Positions 59,469-64,000 of a stretch of DNA of 64,000 bases are shown in pieces. How positions within the stretch are numbered: the stretch's first letter is position 1; each line of letters opens with the position of its first letter. This DNA comes from Lachnospiraceae bacterium (GTDB lineage: Bacteria; Bacillota; Clostridia; Lachnospirales; Lachnospiraceae), in contig SFNX01000019.1 in NCBI GenBank assembly GCA_004552595.1, positions 19,041-83,040 on the forward strand. The letters run 5' to 3'. The translations under genes were made by a program, and so were the position numbers. The notes under the pieces were generated by a model. It had not been told where the DNA came from and did no database searches. It saw nothing but the letters and a program-made list of their open reading frames with translations.

Positions 59469-60524
59469 TTAGTAACGAATTTCATCCCCATTCATATAAA
59501 TCTTATTTCTACCATCAGTTTTTGCCAGATAAAGATTTTCGTCGGCAATTTTAAGAGTCCGGTTATAATCTTTGCAGAAAGAAGCAATTCCGGCAGAGAT
59601 TGTAACCGGATTTCCTTCTATTATAAAGTTCATTCTTACATCATGCATTACATGCTGGAACAATTCCAGAGTTACATCCTCCGGCAGGCGCGAAAGAATA
59701 ACAAACTCTTCGCCTCCATAGCGGAAAAGTTCAAACTCATTAGAACAGTACTTTAACACAATCTGTGAAAGAATCTGCAGAGCCTTGTCTCCAGTCTGAT
59801 GTCCATAGGTGTCGTTTATATTCTTGAAATAATCAATATCGTAAATAATAGCGCAGCTGAAGCCAAGCTCGGCGCGGTTTGCAAGTGAGCGGCGGTTATA
59901 AAGACCGGTAAGTTCATCCTTAGAAGAAAGTTCCTTATAGCGCTTTTCTGATTCTTCCAGAGTCTGGTTCTGCAGCATAAACTGATTTGCAACCAGGTAG
60001 CACACATAAAAAAGGAAAAAGTAAGCTGCAGTAAAAGCTACACAGTTTTCCAGCCAGTTCAAATTAGGTATAAGCCGACGGCCTGGAAAAAATGGGGCCT
60101 TAAAGGTAAGTATGAACATGACCAGAAAAAGCAGATAGTTTAGGACAGGCAGCCAGCGTTTGAGTTTGTTTATTGTAACAGAAAATCCGTAATAAACCGG
60201 AATAATCATAATGTAGAATGGAAAGCCGCAGATAAAGTTTCCGGTAACAATAAACATGGCTGGAAAAGAAACAAAGCCGGAAAAAATATTTGCAATGGAA
60301 ATAAAACGTGCGTATTTTTTCTTTTTAAAACACATGTAAAGAAAAGCAGTTGCAAGAAAGATTGTACAGACTAAACAGACGAGGGTATCGAGAATGTAAT
60401 TTTTGGCTTTGCTGAATCCTAAAAGGCCGGATAAAAAAGAAACAATAGTGCCGCCAAGATTTGCAGAAACGCCAAAAAAGCCCAGAATCAGGGCCAGGTG
60501 CTTGGAAATAGTTGAATCTCTCAT
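59469..60524 (-). CDS. diguanylate cyclase with N-terminal membrane domain
   Basis: The 351-aa protein has about six membrane segments in the first 180 residues and a C-terminal GGDEF domain (about 195-345). The catalytic loop is GGEEF (270-274), and IIYDIDYFKNIND supplies the metal site. The RxxD inhibitory site is absent. It makes c-di-GMP in response to an unknown membrane signal. Confidence 0.9.
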   Translation of the reverse strand: MRDSTISKHLALILGFFGVSANLGGTIVSFLSGLLGFSKAKNYILDTLVCLVCTIFLATAFLYMCFKKKKYARFISIANIFSGFVSFPAMFIVTGNFICGFPFYIMIIPVYYGFSVTINKLKRWLPVLNYLLFLVMFILTFKAPFFPGRRLIPNLNWLENCVAFTAAYFFLFYVCYLVANQFMLQNQTLEESEKRYKELSSKDELTGLYNRRSLANRAELGFSCAIIYDIDYFKNINDTYGHQTGDKALQILSQIVLKYCSNEFELFRYGGEEFVILSRLPEDVTLELFQHVMHDVRMNFIIEGNPVTISAGIASFCKDYNRTLKIADENLYLAKTDGRNKIYMNGDEIRY

Positions 60525-60603
60525 AATTCTTTTTTATAAGGACATTATTGCCTTATTATAATTATTTGTCAACGTTGCAAGCCGGCACCCGGTTCCTGAG
60601 GGA

Positions 60604-61320
60604 TTATCTGATGACTTTTCCCTCTTTATTCTTAATTCTTTCTATATAATTATCTATAGATTTAAGAGGACTTTCAAATTCCATGCCGCCAACAGGCATT
60701 TTGTCTTCTGTTTTTTCTTCAAGGGCAAAATTGATGTTGTGGATGTCTGAACCGCTGGTCATTGGAAAGTCATAAATCTTTGCGTATTCCATAGCCAGTA
60801 TATTTTGGTCTGGAGTGTTGCCACCGTTGTAAACTTCTACTCCGTGAACCTCTCTCGGGTGCAGGTGAATTGCATTTATGTAGCCGCGTAATCTGAATGG
60901 ATGTGCCTGAATCATAAGGCCGCCTTCGCGGTTTACTGCGTCAAAAAGCTGACCGTGATTCATGGATTCTACTTCCGGATGGTCTAAAAGCCAGTTTTTG
61001 TCCAGACCGTAAATCAGGTAATCGTCTCCGGAAAAAGTCTGTTCAATTCCAAAGAAAACCTTAAAATCACCTCCATCTGCTGCATTCTGTCTTTTTGCTT
61101 CTGCAAGTGCTGCCTCATAACCTGAGCAGTACTGTTCAATGCGGGACTTCCAGTCCAGTTCATGGGAAACGGCAGTGTTTCCGCCAAAAAAGTGGTCGGT
61201 TACAAAAATGCCGTCATAGCCAAGCTTCTTATATACAGAAATATATTCTGATCCTGAAGAAGTACCGCATTTACTTGCTTCACATGTGTGGAGGTGTGTT
61301 TCATACTTAAAGGTTTTCAT
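60604..61320 (-). CDS. PHP-domain metal-dependent phosphoesterase
   Basis: The 238-aa protein begins YETHLHTCEAS, with the HxH metal motif, then DGIFVTDHFFGG, QAHPFRLRG and SDIHN, which together make the PHP active site. Substrate unknown; related proteins act on phosphorylated sugars or nucleotides. It starts 7 bases after murA in the same operon. Confidence 0.85.
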   Translation of the reverse strand: MKTFKYETHLHTCEASKCGTSSGSEYISVYKKLGYDGIFVTDHFFGGNTAVSHELDWKSRIEQYCSGYEAALAEAKRQNAADGGDFKVFFGIEQTFSGDDYLIYGLDKNWLLDHPEVESMNHGQLFDAVNREGGLMIQAHPFRLRGYINAIHLHPREVHGVEVYNGGNTPDQNILAMEYAKIYDFPMTSGSDIHNINFALEEKTEDKMPVGGMEFESPLKSIDNYIERIKNKEGKVIR

Positions 61321-61327
61321 TTTTTAC

Positions 61328-62611
61328 TTACTCAACTTCAACTTTTTCTATTTTTGCGCCAAGTTTTTTAAGCTGGCCAACAAGGTCTTCGTAACCGCGT
61401 TCAATCTGATAAACGTTACTGATTCTGCTTGTTCCATGTGCACACATAGCTGCAATAACCATGGCCATACCGGCGCGGATATCAGGTGATACAAGGTGGT
61501 CTCCGTGAAGCATGCTAGGGCCGCAAACAACGGCGCGGTGAGGGTCGCAGAGGGTAATCTTTGCACCCATAGAAATCAGTTTATCTACAAAGAACATTCG
61601 GCTTTCGAACATCTTTTCAAAAATCAAAACAGTTCCCGAAACCTGAGTTGCAGTAACAGTCATAATAGATGTAAGGTCGGCAGGGAATCCAGGCCAAGGC
61701 ATATCGTCGATTTTTGGAATAGCGTTTCCAAGGTCATCGTTTACCTTAAGCTCCTGTGTGTTAGGAACTGTAAGTTCGTCTCCGTTTATAGACCAGCTGA
61801 TTCCAAGCTTTGCAAAAGAGTATTTAAGCGGGCGCATTTCTTCTGCGCGTACACCCTTGATTGTAATCTTTCCCTTTGTAGCGGCTGCCATACCAATGTA
61901 AGAGCCGATTTCAATATAATCAGGTCCAATAGTAAATTCACAGCCGTGAAGTTTTTTTACGCCTGTGATGTGAAGGATGTTACTTCCAATTCCTGTGATT
62001 TTAGCACCCATTGCAACCAGCATCTTACAGATGTCCTGAACATGTGGTTCGCTTGCACAATTCTGCAGAATTGTTTCGCCTTCAGAGAGGGCTGCAGCCA
62101 TAACGGCATTTTCTGTTGCAGTTACAGATGCTTCATCAAGGAAGATATCAGCTCCTACAAGCTTGGTTGCAGAAAATTCAAAACGTCCGTTTACATGGAT
62201 GTTTGCACCCAGAGCCTTAAGTGCAAGGAAGTGTGTGTCCACACGGCGGCGGCCGATTACGTCACCACCAGGAGGAGTCATCTGGCATTTTCCCTTGCTT
62301 GCAAGAAGAGGTCCTGCAAAAACAATGGAACCGCGGACCTTCTTTGTAAGGTCGCTTGGAAGTTCTGTTGTTTTTATTTTATCGCACTGGATTTTCCAGT
62401 TGTGTTTGCTGAGTTTTTCAACCTTAGCACCAAGAGATTTTAAGATTTCAAACATTACGTTTGTATCCTGAATCTCCGGAATATTGTGAAGGATAACTGG
62501 CTCTTCTGTCATAAGAGTTGCCGCAATACAAGGCAAGGCTGCGTTTTTGTTTCCGCTTGCTGTAACTGTCCCCTGAATAGGATATCCACCCTCAATTACA
62601 TATTCGTGCAT
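61328..62611 (-). CDS. murA: UDP-N-acetylglucosamine 1-carboxyvinyltransferase
   Basis: The 427-aa protein has the MurA fold, with SGNKNAALP at the start and ERGYEDLVGQLKKLGA at the end. It catalyses the first committed step of peptidoglycan synthesis. The loop that holds Cys115 in E. coli reads PGGDVIGRR here, with Asp117 instead. Known Asp-bearing MurA proteins (mycobacteria, chlamydiae, Borrelia) stay active but are insensitive to fosfomycin. The start overlaps the pepT stop by one base (TAATG). Confidence 0.95.
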   Translation of the reverse strand: MHEYVIEGGYPIQGTVTASGNKNAALPCIAATLMTEEPVILHNIPEIQDTNVMFEILKSLGAKVEKLSKHNWKIQCDKIKTTELPSDLTKKVRGSIVFAGPLLASKGKCQMTPPGGDVIGRRRVDTHFLALKALGANIHVNGRFEFSATKLVGADIFLDEASVTATENAVMAAALSEGETILQNCASEPHVQDICKMLVAMGAKITGIGSNILHITGVKKLHGCEFTIGPDYIEIGSYIGMAAATKGKITIKGVRAEEMRPLKYSFAKLGISWSINGDELTVPNTQELKVNDDLGNAIPKIDDMPWPGFPADLTSIMTVTATQVSGTVLIFEKMFESRMFFVDKLISMGAKITLCDPHRAVVCGPSMLHGDHLVSPDIRAGMAMVIAAMCAHGTSRISNVYQIERGYEDLVGQLKKLGAKIEKVEVE

Positions 62612-63840
62612 TATTTCACCTTTTGTGTTAATAAGTTAATTAATACATCGGCACATTTTGCACACTGGTTTAGAGAAAGCCATTCATTGCGGGAATGAAA
62701 TTCATGGGCTCCTGTGAAGATATTTGGAGTAGGGATTCCAAGTTCAGTAAGGCGCGAGCCGTCTGTTCCACCGCGAATCGGCTGTTTGCGAACCTTTACA
62801 CCAGAATCTTCATAAGCTTTTTCAAGTCTCTGCATGATTTCCGGGTGCTGGTCCAGCTTTTCCTTCATATTAAGATACTGCTGCTTAAAGTTCAGTTCGT
62901 AGTTTCCGCCAAGCTTTGTAATTACATTTTCTGCAGCGGCCTTTATGATTTCCTTTTCTTTTTCGATTTCTTCTATATTAAAAGAACGAAGAAGCATTTC
63001 TACAGTTGAGCTTTCTATTGAACCTGTAATTTCCATAGGGGCAATAAAGCCTTCGTAGTTTTCTGTGGTTTCAGGAGCCATGTTGCGTGGTAATTCTGAT
63101 ACAAAGGCGCTGGCAAGTGTAACTGCATTAACCATTCCGCCAGACTTTGCACTGCCTGTGTGGCAGGCCTTTCCTGTAAACTTTATAGAGCAGGCCCAGG
63201 CATTAAAGCATTCTGCTTCAAGTTCACCTTCATCGCCGCCGTCTGCAGTAACAGCAAAATCAGCTTTAAGAATATTCAAAGGTACCTTATCCATGCCGTG
63301 GCCGGTTTCTTCATCCGGGCTGAACATTACTTCAATCGGGCCGTGTTTAAGGTTCTCATCTTCATAATGATTCATAAGATATTCAACTGCTGCCATGATT
63401 GCAGAAACTCCAGCCTTGTCATCTGCCCCAAGAAGGGTAGTTCCGTCAGATTTTACGATTGTATCATCCTGTCCGGTTGGAGACTCTGAGGCAGAAAGAA
63501 TTGAAATAACAGGTTTTACGTTTTCGCCGGTTACTTCGTCTACAGTATCCATGTGTGCCATAAGCAGAATGGTCGGGTACTTTTTGCGTTCATCAGGATC
63601 TGTAATATTTGAATCGATTTTAGCAACTACATAACAGTTGTCTGTAAGGTAAACATTTCTTGTTCCAAGATTGCGGAGTTCCTTTACCAGAATCTTTGCA
63701 ATGTCCCATTGTCTTTCAGTTGAAGGAAAAACTCCGGCTTCTGCAGCCTTTCCATCGCTTTCCGACCAGATTTTCACATAGCGGCAAAAGCGGTCCAGTA
63801 ATTTATTCTCTTCGTCTTTATTTCCATATATATAATTCAT
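62611..63840 (-). CDS. pepT: peptidase T-like aminotripeptidase (M20 family)
   Basis: The metal and catalytic motifs are present: LMAHMDTVDEV, GADDKAGVSAIMAAVE, FSPDEETGHG, TADGGDEGELEAE and, at the end, FTGAHEFHSRNEW. The protein is about 409 aa from ATG 63840 (MNYIYGNK), which is favoured because a promoter -10 lies right before it. An upstream Met at 63897 is in frame but lies upstream of the promoter. It removes N-terminal residues from tripeptides. Confidence 0.88.
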   Translation of the reverse strand: MNYIYGNKDEENKLLDRFCRYVKIWSESDGKAAEAGVFPSTERQWDIAKILVKELRNLGTRNVYLTDNCYVVAKIDSNITDPDERKKYPTILLMAHMDTVDEVTGENVKPVISILSASESPTGQDDTIVKSDGTTLLGADDKAGVSAIMAAVEYLMNHYEDENLKHGPIEVMFSPDEETGHGMDKVPLNILKADFAVTADGGDEGELEAECFNAWACSIKFTGKACHTGSAKSGGMVNAVTLASAFVSELPRNMAPETTENYEGFIAPMEITGSIESSTVEMLLRSFNIEEIEKEKEIIKAAAENVITKLGGNYELNFKQQYLNMKEKLDQHPEIMQRLEKAYEDSGVKVRKQPIRGGTDGSRLTELGIPTPNIFTGAHEFHSRNEWLSLNQCAKCADVLINLLTQKVK

Positions 63841-63847
63841 GCTGGGC

Positions 63848-63876
63848 ATTATATAAAAAAGTAAAAAAAAAATCAA
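63848..63876 (-). promoter_or_regulatory. promoter of pepT-murA operon (possibly leaderless)
   Basis: On the reverse strand: TTGATT (complement of 63871-63876), a 17-base spacer, TATAAT (complement of 63848-63853). Transcription would start near 63841, one base from the chosen ATG. Confidence 0.65.
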
Positions 63877-63944
63877 AAAAAACACAAAAATTCGCACATC
63901 AGCTATTGACCAAAGTTCGTGAAAGATATATATTCATTTTCACC

Positions 63945-63965
63945 GTCGCAACACTGAGTTGCGAC
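63945..63965. repeat. short inverted repeat near the window end
   Basis: GTCGCAA (63945-63951) and TTGCGAC (63959-63965) flank CACTGAG. A TTGACA follows at 63988-63993. The downstream gene is outside the window, so no function can be given. Confidence 0.4.
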
Positions 63966-64000
63966 ACTGAACAAAGCAAAAAGTTCTTTGACAGATCAGG

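Noticed and set aside
61496..62443. 315-codon forward frame opposite murA
   Set aside because: It lies wholly antisense to a clear murA, and its Cys/Ser/Asn-rich product shows no fold or motif.
63966..64000. Possible rRNA operon leader at the window end
   Set aside because: Only a TTGACA and a short repeat are visible. No rRNA sequence is present to support it.

Overview
The window holds most of a Mu-like (DDE-transposase-encoding) contractile-tailed prophage, at about 1-54,700, followed by about 9 kb of ordinary bacterial chromosome. The host genes (two MATE exporters, a Na+/alanine symporter, a diguanylate cyclase, a PHP phosphoesterase, murA with Asp in place of the active-site Cys, pepT) and the outer-membrane-style lysis genes suggest a diderm spirochaete, most likely a Treponema. 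The genus is an inference from protein character; no rRNA gene is in view. The left end of the prophage lies outside the window.

Layout. 1-5,180: zinc ribbon, GIY-YIG-like protein, small and large terminase, portal. 5,178-16,078: a MuF head protein fused to a pyrophosphatase-like domain, then three large 'polyvalent' proteins (an 1,822-aa methylase-helicase, a DdrB-like ParB-domain protein, a RelA/SpoT-like protein) that are probably packaged and injected with the DNA. 16,131-20,050: a small accessory block controlled by a divergent Xre repressor, ending in a SpoT/MESH1-type HD hydrolase. 20,241-30,554: protease with nested scaffold, capsid, connectors, a class 3 lipase, and a frameshifted gene with a possible nuclease end. 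30,567-45,209: sheath, tube, tail chaperones, tape measure, a reverse-strand secreted-protein gene, hub, spike and baseplate wedge proteins, one of which carries five InlB/Flg_new-type repeats.

45,240-49,559 is a complete diversity-generating retroelement (DGR): tail fibre with a 3' variable repeat, avd, template repeat and reverse transcriptase. Over 104 aligned bases the template and variable repeats differ at 17 positions, every one an adenine in the template. A 9-bp hairpin begins where the homology ends. 49,453-52,069 carries a small tail-region protein, membrane protein, holin-like protein, putative cysteine-peptidase endolysin and a nearly fully overlapping spanin-like pair. 52,107-54,304 has a second repressor, a DUF4406 protein and the transposase, followed by a cluster of TGTCA-type repeats that looks like the right-end transposase-binding array. 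Host DNA has begun by 54,891, where an intergenic repeat recurs that is also seen at 59,423.

Regulation is unusual. At eight sites a strong terminator-like hairpin with a T-run ends only 11-32 bases before a start codon, downstream of a recognisable promoter in most cases. This implies regulated read-through or antitermination of the late operons. Three of these leaders share a conserved motif. A separate operator (AAACTA/TAGTTT) recurs in the promoter spacers of the accessory block, the repressor gene and possibly the secreted-protein gene.
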